The notes under the pieces were generated by a model, which had not been told where the DNA came from, ran no database searches, and saw nothing but the letters and a program-made list of their open reading frames with translations. The position numbers and the translations under genes were made by a program. Positions 1-8,008 of a DNA stretch of 64,000 nucleotides are shown one piece after another. The DNA is taken from NCBI GenBank assembly GCA_035642535.1, contig DASQSE010000094.1, positions 28,608 to 92,607 of the forward strand, written 5' to 3'. Each line of letters begins with the position of its first letter. The stretch's first letter is position 1. Source of the DNA: Jatrophihabitans sp035642535 (GTDB taxonomy: Bacteria; Actinomycetota; Actinomycetes; Mycobacteriales; Jatrophihabitantaceae).

Positions 1-1377
1 TCATGCGTCCACCTTCTGGCTCGTCGCACCGCTGGGCACGAAGGTACTGGCGCCTGTCGCGACCGGCTCGAAGTCGTAGGCCGTCTCACCGTGGACGGCG
101 TAGTCGAGGCCCTCGAGCTCGACATCCCGGCTGACCCGGTTCTTGATGAACAGGTTGATCACCAACGCAATGATCGCAGTCGCGCAGAAGGAATAGACCG
201 TCACCGCGCCGGCCGCGAGGAACTGGTGCAGCAGCAGGTTCCAGCCGCCGTAGTGGCCCTTCCCGCCGTAGAAGATCCCGTTGTTGCCGAACGGGTTGGT
301 GCCGGTCGTGCTGAAGAAGCCGACGCTGAGCGTGCCTACCCATCCGCCGACGAAGTGGACGCCGACGACGTCGAGCGAATCGTCGAAGCCGAAGCGCGTC
401 TTGAGGCTGATCGCGAGCGCGCAGGCCGCACCTGCGATGAAGCCGATGAAGATGGAGCCCATCGGACTGACCCAGCCGGCACACGGCGTGATCGCGACCA
501 GGCCGGCCACCGCACCGGACGCCGCACCCAGCGCGGTCGGCTTCCCGTACTTCAGCTTCTCCACGAAGATCCAGCCGAGCAGGGCGGTCGCGGTGGCGGT
601 GTTCGTGTTCACCCACGCATAGCTGGCCACCTGGTCGGCCGCGAGTTCGGAACCGGCGTTGAAACCGAACCAGCCGAACCACAGCAGGCCGGCGCCGAGC
701 ATGACGAACGGGATGTTGTGGCCGCGCATGTTCTGCTTCGGCCAGCCGATCCGCCTGCCGAGCACGAGCGCCATCGCCAGCCCGGCGGCACCGGCGTTGA
801 TGTGCACGACCGTCCCGCCCGCGAAGTCCTCGGCGAAGAAGTGCCCGTGCGAGGACGGGATCATCGAGCGGTTCAGCCAGCCGAAGCCGTCGAACACCCA
901 GTGCGCGATCGGCGCGTACACGACGATGGACCAGACGGCCACGAACGCGACGAAGGCGCCGAACTTCCAGCGGTCCGCGGTCGCGCCGGTGATCAGCGCC
1001 GGTGTGATGATCGCGAACGTCAGTTGGAACGCGACGAACACGATCGTCGGGAACGACTGGGCCGAGCCGAGTACCGGCCAGGCGTCGCCGATGTTGCGCA
1101 TGAAGGCGAAGTGCAGGTCGCCGAGATACTTGCCGTCGCCGCCGAAGGCCCAGGTGAAGCCGACGAGCAGCCACGTGACACTCACGACCGCGATCGCCGC
1201 GAAGTTCTGCATCAGCATGGCCAGGACGTGCTTGACCCGGACCATGCCGCCGTAGAAGAACGCGAGCGCCGGCGTCATCAGCAGCACGAGCGACGACGCC
1301 GCCAGGATCCAGGCGGTGTTTCCCGTGTCGATGGACCTCGGAACTTCATACTGCGTGGCGAGTAGCAGGTGAGACAC
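1..1377 (-). CDS. amt: Ammonium transporter (Amt/MEP/Rh family)
   Basis: Integral membrane ammonium channel for nitrogen uptake. Hydrophobic along its whole length, with about eleven membrane segments, and Amt signatures such as the early AFFYGGMVR stretch and later FNAGSEL and DVVGVHFVGG, the last carrying a conserved pore-lining histidine. The stop is at the very left edge, so the gene is complete. GTG 1377 is chosen because GGGGAG lies 5 nt upstream; an in-frame ATG at 1431 would put that ribosome site inside the gene. The upstream region carries a GlnR-like box, which implies nitrogen control. In mycobacteria glnB and glnD follow amt; they would lie outside this window (inference). Confidence 0.95.
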   Translation of the reverse strand: MSHLLLATQYEVPRSIDTGNTAWILAASSLVLLMTPALAFFYGGMVRVKHVLAMLMQNFAAIAVVSVTWLLVGFTWAFGGDGKYLGDLHFAFMRNIGDAWPVLGSAQSFPTIVFVAFQLTFAIITPALITGATADRWKFGAFVAFVAVWSIVVYAPIAHWVFDGFGWLNRSMIPSSHGHFFAEDFAGGTVVHINAGAAGLAMALVLGRRIGWPKQNMRGHNIPFVMLGAGLLWFGWFGFNAGSELAADQVASYAWVNTNTATATALLGWIFVEKLKYGKPTALGAASGAVAGLVAITPCAGWVSPMGSIFIGFIAGAACALAISLKTRFGFDDSLDVVGVHFVGGWVGTLSVGFFSTTGTNPFGNNGIFYGGKGHYGGWNLLLHQFLAAGAVTVYSFCATAIIALVINLFIKNRVSRDVELEGLDYAVHGETAYDFEPVATGASTFVPSGATSQKVDA

Positions 1378-1446
1378 GAAGGCTCCCCATGGTCTGTCGC
1401 GGCACGACGTCGCTCGTGCACCTGGTCGCAAGGTTGCATTCGGCCT

Positions 1447-1485
1447 GTTTCGGCAAACCGCTTCGACATGTTTCGCGCGTGTAAC
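1447..1485 (-). promoter_or_regulatory. Putative GlnR box upstream of amt
   Basis: On the minus strand this reads GTTAC, six bases, GAAAC, then a second GAAAC 23 bases after the first. The actinobacterial GlnR consensus is gTnAC-n6-GaAAC repeated with a 22-bp period. The first half matches exactly; the second is shifted by one base and its GtnAC box is degenerate. It lies about 70-110 bp upstream of the amt start, a usual place for GlnR activation. Confidence 0.6.
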
Positions 1486-1538
1486 CGTCCATTCAGGTGC
1501 GCAGAGCTGCGTCGCGAATTTGCTGCGGATCGGGCGGC

Positions 1539-1544
1539 TACGGT
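1539..1544 (+). promoter_or_regulatory. Likely -10 box for leaderless pepN
   Basis: TACGGT sits exactly 6 nt before the GTG at 1551, the spacing expected if transcription starts at the start codon. No Shine-Dalgarno sequence precedes the GTG. The same arrangement recurs at several genes in the window. Confidence 0.45.
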
Positions 1545-1550
1545 CGTGGG

Positions 1551-4004
1551 GTGACCAGCCTCACCCGCGGGCAGGCCCGCAGCCGCGCGGAGCTGATCTC
1601 GATCGACAGCTACCACCTCGACCTCGACTTCACGGTTGACGATCGGACGTTCGGGTCGGCCACGACGATCCGGTTCCGGACGACCGCCGCGGGGTCTGCC
1701 ACGTTCGTCGAGGTCGCACCGCACCGGCTGCGCTCGGTGACGCTCAACGGCCGCTCGCTCGATCCGGAGACCTGCTTCGACCCGGACACGCGACGGATCC
1801 GCCTGGACGCGCTCGAGTCCGAGAACCAGCTCGTCGTCGACGCGGTCATGGCCTATTCCCATGACGGCGAGGGGCTGCACCGGCACGTCGATCCGGCCGA
1901 CGGCCGGGCCTACCTGTACGCGATGTCGTTCCTGGATGCCGCGCCGCGGTGGTTCGCCTGCTTCGACCAGCCTGACCTCAAGGCACCGGTACGCGTCGAG
2001 GTTCGGTGTCCGGCCGATTGGCACCTCGCGGGCAACGGCCCGGCCACCCGCATCGAGCCGGGCCGCTGGGCGGTTGCCGCCACCGGTCCGCTCGCCACGT
2101 ACTTCACCACGCTCGTCGCCGGCCCGTATCACGTCGTGGAGGACGCGCACGACGGCATCCCGCTCCGGCTGCTCGCGCGCCAGTCACTCGCGACGTACCT
2201 CGACCGCGACGCCGCGGCGCTGTTCGGGCACACGAAGCACTGCTTCGACGAGCTGCACCGGCTCTTCGGCGTCCGCTACCCGTGGGGCGGGTACGCCCAG
2301 GCGTTCGTCCCGGAGTTCAACGCGGGCGCGATGGAGAACCCCGGCTGCGTCACGTTCCGCGACACCCTCGTGTTCCGCTCGCGGGTGACGGCCGCCGAGC
2401 GCCTCACCCGGGACGTGACGATCGCGCACGAGATGGCGCACATGTGGTTCGGCGATCTCGTCACGATGCGCTGGTGGGACGATCTCTGGCTCAACGAGTC
2501 GTTCGCGGAGTACCTCGGCAGCCGGGTCACCGGTGACCACGCGTGGGTCGGCTTCGGGATCGACCGCAAGTCGTGGGGCTATGCGGCCGACCGCCGACCC
2601 TCGACGCATCCGGTCGCGGGCAACGGCGCCGCCGACGCCGCGAGCGCGCTCTCCGAGTTCGACGGCATCTCCTACGCGAAGGGCGCGGCCGCGCTGCGCC
2701 AACTCGCCGCGCATCTCGGCGACGACATCTTTCTCGACGGGTTGCGCCGCCACATCGGCGCGCACGCCGACGGCAACGCCGAGTTCGCCGATCTCACCGC
2801 GGCGTGGACGGCCGCCGGGGCCATCGATCTCGAGGCTTGGACGCAGGCCTGGCTGCGTACCACAGGTCTCGACGAGTTGTCCGCCCGCGACGGCGTCATC
2901 ACGCGACGAAGCCCGGACAACTCGCAGCGGGTGCACGCGGTCGCCGTAGCGGGGTTCGCCCCGGACGGGCGGAAGCTGACCTCCGCCCGCGCCACGATCA
3001 CCTCCGACAGCACGCCCATCGCCGTCGACGCCGAATTCGTCGTGCCGGACGCGCTCGACGAGACGTGGGCGAAGGTGGTGCTGCCGGAGTCGACCTGGCG
3101 CGCCATGCCCACCCTGCTCCCCGGCATCGCCGACGCGCGGACCCGGGTTGCGGCGTGGAACGCCCTCCAGCTGGCGGTGGCCGACGCCGACGTGGACCCG
3201 AACCTGGCAGCGCGGATCGTGATCACGGCGCTGCCCGCCGAGCACGACGACGCGGTGATCGGCGCGGTGGGTCGCTGGGCTGTGCGGCGGCTGGCTGCCT
3301 GCTACCTGGACGACGTCGGGCGACGCGCCGCACTCGCCGGGCTGGCCGAGGCGATGGCAGGTGTCGCGGACGGCGCCGCGCCCGGCTCCTCGCGTCAACT
3401 GGCGGCGGCGCGGACGGCCATCGCCGCGACGACGGACGTCGAACTGCTGCGCGCCTGGCTGGCGGCTGCGAACCTGCCGGACGGCCTGGACGTGGATGCC
3501 GAGCTGCGCTGGGCGATCCTGCAGCGGCTGGCGGTGCTAGGCGAGCTGACCGCGGCGGCGATCGAGGCCGAGGCAGCGCGCGACCGGTCCTCGCAGGGCG
3601 CGGTGCACGCCGCCCGCTGCCGGGCGGGTCGGCCGGACGCCGCAGCGAAACGAGCGGCCTGGGACGCGATCGTCCAGGACGCGGAGCTGCCGAACTACGA
3701 GCTGTATGCGCTCGCCGAGGGCTTCTGGCAACCAAGCCAGGCAGAGCTGACTGGCAGTTACGTCGACCGGTACTTCGCCGAGATCGCCGGCACCGCGAAG
3801 CTGCGCTCCGGCTGGGTCGTCGAGCGCGTGGCAACGCTCGCCTATCCATGGATCGCGGTCGAGCAAGCCACGAGCGCCGCGACCGAGGCGCTGCTTGCGG
3901 ACGACGCCCTGGACAGCCGGATCCGGCGCGCCGTGGTCGATGCGGGCGACGACCTGCGCCGCGCCGTTGCGGCCCGGACGAGGTTCGGTCAGCCGGGCGG
4001 GTAG
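1551..4004 (+). CDS. pepN: Aminopeptidase N (M1 family zinc metallopeptidase)
   Basis: Cytosolic zinc aminopeptidase that removes N-terminal residues from peptides. The exopeptidase motif GAMEN is at residues 259-263 and the zinc site HEMAH at 293-297, with the third ligand Glu in NESFAEYLG at about 316. The C-terminal ERAP-like helical domain is complete; about 817 residues fits actinobacterial PepN. GTG 1551 begins VTSLTRGQARSRAE, which matches the usual N-terminus of this subfamily, and it lies 6 nt after a -10 box. Residues 442-458 are encoded by an in-frame copy of the 48-bp palindromic repeat found elsewhere between genes. The 3' end overlaps the convergent SDR gene by 16 bp. Confidence 0.95.
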   Translation: MTSLTRGQARSRAELISIDSYHLDLDFTVDDRTFGSATTIRFRTTAAGSATFVEVAPHRLRSVTLNGRSLDPETCFDPDTRRIRLDALESENQLVVDAVMAYSHDGEGLHRHVDPADGRAYLYAMSFLDAAPRWFACFDQPDLKAPVRVEVRCPADWHLAGNGPATRIEPGRWAVAATGPLATYFTTLVAGPYHVVEDAHDGIPLRLLARQSLATYLDRDAAALFGHTKHCFDELHRLFGVRYPWGGYAQAFVPEFNAGAMENPGCVTFRDTLVFRSRVTAAERLTRDVTIAHEMAHMWFGDLVTMRWWDDLWLNESFAEYLGSRVTGDHAWVGFGIDRKSWGYAADRRPSTHPVAGNGAADAASALSEFDGISYAKGAAALRQLAAHLGDDIFLDGLRRHIGAHADGNAEFADLTAAWTAAGAIDLEAWTQAWLRTTGLDELSARDGVITRRSPDNSQRVHAVAVAGFAPDGRKLTSARATITSDSTPIAVDAEFVVPDALDETWAKVVLPESTWRAMPTLLPGIADARTRVAAWNALQLAVADADVDPNLAARIVITALPAEHDDAVIGAVGRWAVRRLAACYLDDVGRRAALAGLAEAMAGVADGAAPGSSRQLAAARTAIAATTDVELLRAWLAAANLPDGLDVDAELRWAILQRLAVLGELTAAAIEAEAARDRSSQGAVHAARCRAGRPDAAAKRAAWDAIVQDAELPNYELYALAEGFWQPSQAELTGSYVDRYFAEIAGTAKLRSGWVVERVATLAYPWIAVEQATSAATEALLADDALDSRIRRAVVDAGDDLRRAVAARTRFGQPGG
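2875..2922. repeat. 48-bp palindromic repeat, intragenic copy (pepN)
   Basis: Begins agttgtccgccc and ends gcccggacaact, exactly 48 bp like the six intergenic copies. The right arm has two changes. The reverse-complement core CGTGATGACG matches the core of the copy at 18465. Because 48 is divisible by three, the element adds 16 codons without breaking the pepN frame. Confidence 0.8.
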
Positions 4005-4648
4005 GGGACGACCGTGCGCCACGCAGCACGCGCTTCGACGGCGACCGAGTAGAACACGTCGGCGATGCGCGCCGGCGCGAACACCTCGCTGGACTCGAGC
4101 AGCCCGTTGATCGTGACCGTTGCGCAGTGGATGCCCTGCGGGCCGAGATCGAGCGACATCGCCTGGACGAGCGCGCGCAGCGCCGCCTTCTGCACGCCGA
4201 GCGTCGGCGCACCGGGCGAAGGCGCGTCGGCCGCCGCCGAGCCCGTCGCGAGAATCGCACCGCCGCCGGCCGCGATCATCCCCGGCGCGACGGCCTGCGC
4301 AACGCTCAGCAGGCAGGCCGCCCCGGCGCGCACGTCGTCGAGCAACTGATCGGGCGTGAGGTCGAGCACCGTCGCGTCGCGCCAGATCGAGACGTTGTGC
4401 AGAACGACGTCGACACCGCCGGTGTACTCGGCGAAGCGGCTCGCGGCGGCGCGCAGTTCCGCATCGTCTCGCACGTCGGCGACGGCCCAGCCCGCGGTGA
4501 TCCCGTCGACCTGGAGCGCCTGGCCGAGCGCTGCCACGCTCGCCTCGTCCTCGGAGATCAGCGCGATGTCATATCCCTCACGTCCGAAGCGGCGCGCAAT
4601 CGCGCCGCCGAGCCGCGGCCCGGCGCCGACGATCAGCAAGGTACTCAT
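3989..4648 (-). CDS. Atypical SDR family protein, last gene of the threonine-catabolism operon
   Basis: Rossmann-fold short-chain dehydrogenase-like protein, 219 residues. The dinucleotide-binding motif at the N-terminus is GAGPRLGGAIA, and an LHN follows where SDRs have NNAG. The catalytic Y-x-x-x-K is degenerate: the stretch is TLGVQKAAL, with Leu where Tyr is expected and the Lys kept. It may bind a cofactor without classical SDR chemistry. Its ATG overlaps the kbl stop (ATGA), so it is translationally coupled to kbl and tdh; a role in handling aminoacetone or 2-amino-3-ketobutyrate is only inference. The 3' end overlaps pepN convergently. Confidence 0.8.
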   Translation of the reverse strand: MSTLLIVGAGPRLGGAIARRFGREGYDIALISEDEASVAALGQALQVDGITAGWAVADVRDDAELRAAASRFAEYTGGVDVVLHNVSIWRDATVLDLTPDQLLDDVRAGAACLLSVAQAVAPGMIAAGGGAILATGSAAADAPSPGAPTLGVQKAALRALVQAMSLDLGPQGIHCATVTINGLLESSEVFAPARIADVFYSVAVEARAAWRTVVPYPPG

Positions 4649-5820
4649 GCGTCCCGGCCCGCGACGAAGGCCTGCACGCAGGTCTCGATGTCCGCCTCAG
4701 AGTGCGCCGCCGACAGTTGCACACGGATGCGCGCCTTGCCCTTCGGCACCACCGGGTGGCTGAAGGCAATCACATACACGCCGTGCTCGAGCATCGCGTC
4801 GGCCACCCGGCCCGCGACCACCGCGTCGCCGAACATGACGGGCACGATCGGGTGCTCTCCCGGCAGCAGGTCGAAGCCGGCCTCGGTCATGAGCCGGCGG
4901 AACAGGCTTGCGTTGTCCTGCAACCGCCGCCGCTCGGCTCCCCCGCCCGTGACGAGATCGAGCGCGGCGAGCGAACCGGCCACCGTCGCCGGCGCGACCG
5001 CATTGGAGAACAGGTACGGCCGGGCCCGCTGCCGCAGCAACTCGACGATCTCGGCGCGCCCGCTCACATAGCCGCCGGACGCACCGCCCAGCGCCTTGCC
5101 CAGCGTGCCCGTGTTGACGTCGACGCGGTCCTGCACGCCGAGCAGGTCCGGGGTGCCGGCGCCGGACTCGCCGATGAAGCCGACCGCGTGCGAGTCGTCC
5201 ACCATCACCATCGCGTCGTAGCGCTCGGCGAGCTCGCAGATCGCATCCAGCGGTGCGAGGTAGCCGTCCATCGAGAAGACCCCGTCAGTGGCGACCAACC
5301 GGCGGCGCGCTCCGGAGGCCGACCTCAGTTGCTCTTCGAGGTCGGCCATGTCTCGGTTGCGGTAGCGCAGCCGCTGCGCCTTGCACAGCCGGATGCCGTC
5401 GATGATCGACGCGTGGTTGAGCTCGTCGGAGATCACCGCGTCGCGCTCGTCGAGCAATGCTTCGAACAGTCCGCCGTTGGCGTCGAAGCAGGACGAGAAC
5501 AGGATGGTGGCCTCGGTGCCCAGGAACTGCGAGAGCCGCTGCTCGAGCTCGGTGTGCTGGGTCTGCGTCCCGCAGATGAAGCGGACGCTGGCCATCCCGA
5601 AGCCCCATTCGTCCAGCGCCGCGTGCGCCGCCTCGATCACTTTCGGATGGTCGGCGAATCCCAGGTAGTTGTTGGCGCAGAAGTTCAGCACCTCCTTGCC
5701 GCTCGACCGGACGTGGGACGACTGCGGCGAGGCCAGCTCGCGCTCGTGCTTGTAGAGCCCCGCGTCGCGGATCTCGTCCAATGTCGAGCGCAGCTCGTCG
5801 CGCACCGCCGTGAAGACCAC
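4645..5820 (-). CDS. kbl: Glycine C-acetyltransferase (2-amino-3-ketobutyrate CoA ligase)
   Basis: PLP enzyme that cleaves 2-amino-3-ketobutyrate with CoA into glycine and acetyl-CoA, the second step of threonine degradation. An alpha-oxoamine synthase fold is evident from NFCANNYLG near residue 50, SSCFDANGG near 110, DDSHAVG at 209-214 and the PLP lysine in GTLGKALGG at about 242. The length of 391 residues is typical. GTG 5820 is chosen because it lies 2 nt after the tdh stop and gives a normal N-terminus; a start at 5859 would add 13 residues inside tdh. It forms an operon with tdh upstream and the SDR downstream. Confidence 0.93.
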   Translation of the reverse strand: MVFTAVRDELRSTLDEIRDAGLYKHERELASPQSSHVRSSGKEVLNFCANNYLGFADHPKVIEAAHAALDEWGFGMASVRFICGTQTQHTELEQRLSQFLGTEATILFSSCFDANGGLFEALLDERDAVISDELNHASIIDGIRLCKAQRLRYRNRDMADLEEQLRSASGARRRLVATDGVFSMDGYLAPLDAICELAERYDAMVMVDDSHAVGFIGESGAGTPDLLGVQDRVDVNTGTLGKALGGASGGYVSGRAEIVELLRQRARPYLFSNAVAPATVAGSLAALDLVTGGGAERRRLQDNASLFRRLMTEAGFDLLPGEHPIVPVMFGDAVVAGRVADAMLEHGVYVIAFSHPVVPKGKARIRVQLSAAHSEADIETCVQAFVAGRDA

Positions 5821-5822
5821 TT

Positions 5823-6854
5823 CTAGAGCACCGTCCAATCCATGACGACCTTGCCGCACTCACCACCGCGGGCTATCTCGAACGCGTCCTGCCAGTCGGT
5901 CGCCGGCAACCGATGGGTGATGACCGCCGAGACGTCGAGGCCGGAGCGCAGCATCGCGCTCATCGCGTACCACGATTCGTACATCTCCCGGCCGTAGATC
6001 CCTTTGATGGTGATCATGTGCGTGATCACCTTGCTCCAGTCGATCTCGAACGACTGCGACGGCAGGCCGAGCAGCGCAACCCGGCCGCCGTGGTTGAGAT
6101 TCGCGAGAATCTCCGGCAGCGCGGACGGGTGCCCGCTCATCTCCAGTGCGACGTCGAACCCCTCGACCATGCCGAGCATCTTCTGGGCCGACGCGACGGA
6201 CTCCTTCGACGCGTCCAAGGCGAGGTCGACGCCCATCGCCCGGGCCAGCTCCAGCCGGTAGGGCGACACCTCGGTGATCACCACGAACCGCGCACCCACG
6301 TGCCGGCAGATCGCCGCCGCCATCAGTCCGATCGGGCCGGCGCCGGTGATCAGCACGTCCTCGCCGACGAGCGGGAACGACAACGCGGTGTGCACGGCGT
6401 TGCCGAACGGGTCGAAGATCGCGCCCAGATCCGGGTCGACCATCGTGTGGTGCACCCACACGTTCGACTCGGGCAGCACTACGTACTCGGCGAAGGCCCC
6501 GTTGCGATTCACGCCGATCGAGGACGGGCGGATGCACAGGTGTCGGCGCCCGGCCCGGCAGTTGCGGCAGGTGCCGCAGACGATGTGCCCCTCGCCGCTG
6601 ACCAGATCGCCGATCGCGACGTCGCGCACGAGCGGCCCCACCTCGACGACCTCGCCGCAGAACTCGTGGCCGGCGACGAGCGGCGCGTCGATGGCGCTCT
6701 CCGCCCAGTGGTCCCACGACTCGATGTGCAGATCGGTGCCGCAGATCCCGGTCCGCAGAACCCGGATCTTCACGTCATCCGGCCCGGGCACCGGCTCCGG
6801 CCGATCGACCAGCTCGAGCCCCGGTGCCGCCGCGGGCTTGTACAGCGCCCTCAT
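5823..6854 (-). CDS. tdh: L-threonine 3-dehydrogenase
   Basis: Zinc-dependent medium-chain dehydrogenase that oxidises L-threonine to 2-amino-3-ketobutyrate with NAD+. It shows the catalytic-zinc motifs CGTDLHIESWDHWA and GHEFCGEVVEVG, the structural zinc loop C-x2-C-x2-C-x7-C (CGTCRNCRAGRRHLC), and a GAGPIGLMAA nucleotide-binding loop. At 343 residues it is standard length. Its ATG begins 1 nt after the ftsY stop and kbl follows 2 nt after its own stop, so ftsY, tdh and kbl are probably on one transcript. Pairing with kbl makes this assignment more secure than that of an isolated MDR alcohol dehydrogenase. Confidence 0.94.
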   Translation of the reverse strand: MRALYKPAAAPGLELVDRPEPVPGPDDVKIRVLRTGICGTDLHIESWDHWAESAIDAPLVAGHEFCGEVVEVGPLVRDVAIGDLVSGEGHIVCGTCRNCRAGRRHLCIRPSSIGVNRNGAFAEYVVLPESNVWVHHTMVDPDLGAIFDPFGNAVHTALSFPLVGEDVLITGAGPIGLMAAAICRHVGARFVVITEVSPYRLELARAMGVDLALDASKESVASAQKMLGMVEGFDVALEMSGHPSALPEILANLNHGGRVALLGLPSQSFEIDWSKVITHMITIKGIYGREMYESWYAMSAMLRSGLDVSAVITHRLPATDWQDAFEIARGGECGKVVMDWTVL

Positions 6855-6855
6855 G

Positions 6856-7983
6856 TCAGCCCTCCCCCAGCAAGGCGTCCACGAACTCGCGTGGGTCGAA
6901 GGGCGCCAGGTCGTCGGCGCCTTCGCCGAGCCCGATCAGCTTCACCGGCACACCCAGCTCGCGCTGCACGCTGATGACGATCCCGCCCTTCGCGGTGCCG
7001 TCCAGTTTCGTCAGCACGATGCCGGTGACGTCGACTACCTCGGTGAACACCCGCGCCTGGGTGAGCCCGTTCTGCCCGGTCGTCGCGTCGAGCACGAGCA
7101 ACGTCTCGTCGACCGGGCCCTGCCGCTCGACGACCCGCTTCACCTTGCCCAGCTCGTCCATCAGCCCGACCTTGGTGTGCAGGCGCCCGGCCGTGTCGAT
7201 GAGCACGGTGTCGACGTGCCGTTCGACGCCCTCCTTCACCGCGTCGAACGCGACTGACGCCGGGTCGCCGCCCTCCGGGCCGCGCACCGTCTCGGCGCCG
7301 ACCCGCGCCCCCCAGGTCGTGAGCTGCTCCGCCGCCGCGGCGCGGAAGGTGTCGGCGGCGCCGAGCAACACGGTCCGGCCGTCCGCGACGAGGACGCGGG
7401 CGAGCTTGCCGCAGGTGGTCGTCTTGCCGGTGCCGTTGACGCCGACGACCATGACGACCGCGGGGCGCGCCTCGGTGGCGGCGGAGTGCAGCGAGCGGTC
7501 CAGGTCGGGAAGTAGCGCGGTGACGAGTTCCTCCGCGAGCAGGGTGCGCAGCTCGGTCGGTGCGGCCGTGCCCAGCACCTTGGTGCGGGCGCGGAGCCGG
7601 TCGACGATCTCCTTCGTCGCGCCCACCCCGACGTCGGCCGTCAGCAGCGTCTCCTCGACCTCGTCCCACGCGTCCTCGTCGAGTCGGTCGCGGGCGAGCA
7701 CGGCCAACAGGCCCCGGCCGAGCGCGGTCTCCGAGCGGGCCAAACGCGCGCGCAGCCGCAGCAGCCGCCCCGCCGTCGGCTCGGGTACTTCGAGTGTCGG
7801 CGGCGGGGGTGCTTGGACCGACGTTTCGGGCGGCGCCTCGACGGCGGTTTCCGGCTCGGCTGCAGGTGGCGCCGGGGGCGGAGGGGGCGCGGCGATCGTT
7901 GCCCGGCGCCCCCGCACGACGAGGGCAGCACCGATCAGCAGCGCAAGGACGACAACCGCGATCGCAATGTAGAGAAAGACCAC
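6856..7983 (-). CDS. ftsY: Signal recognition particle receptor FtsY
   Basis: GTPase that docks SRP-ribosome complexes at the membrane for co-translational insertion. One N-terminal membrane segment (residues 3-23) is followed by a Pro/Glu-rich linker (about 30-70) and the NG domain. The P-loop GVNGTGKTTT is at 181-190, with DTAGR and TKLDGTAKGG further on. The length of 375 residues fits actinobacterial FtsY. In M. tuberculosis ftsY lies between smc and amt, as here, but two L,D-transpeptidase genes now separate it from smc and threonine-catabolism genes from amt. Only 25 bp separate it from the upstream transpeptidase gene. Confidence 0.97.
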   Translation of the reverse strand: MVFLYIAIAVVVLALLIGAALVVRGRRATIAAPPPPPAPPAAEPETAVEAPPETSVQAPPPPTLEVPEPTAGRLLRLRARLARSETALGRGLLAVLARDRLDEDAWDEVEETLLTADVGVGATKEIVDRLRARTKVLGTAAPTELRTLLAEELVTALLPDLDRSLHSAATEARPAVVMVVGVNGTGKTTTCGKLARVLVADGRTVLLGAADTFRAAAAEQLTTWGARVGAETVRGPEGGDPASVAFDAVKEGVERHVDTVLIDTAGRLHTKVGLMDELGKVKRVVERQGPVDETLLVLDATTGQNGLTQARVFTEVVDVTGIVLTKLDGTAKGGIVISVQRELGVPVKLIGLGEGADDLAPFDPREFVDALLGEG

Positions 7984-8008
7984 GGCCTCATCCTGTCAGG
8001 ACAGCCGG

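Noticed and set aside
2543..5071. Open frame of 842 codons on the plus strand across pepN, the SDR and kbl
   Set aside because: It crosses three genes with clear motifs in other frames and encodes Arg/Ala-rich low-complexity sequence.
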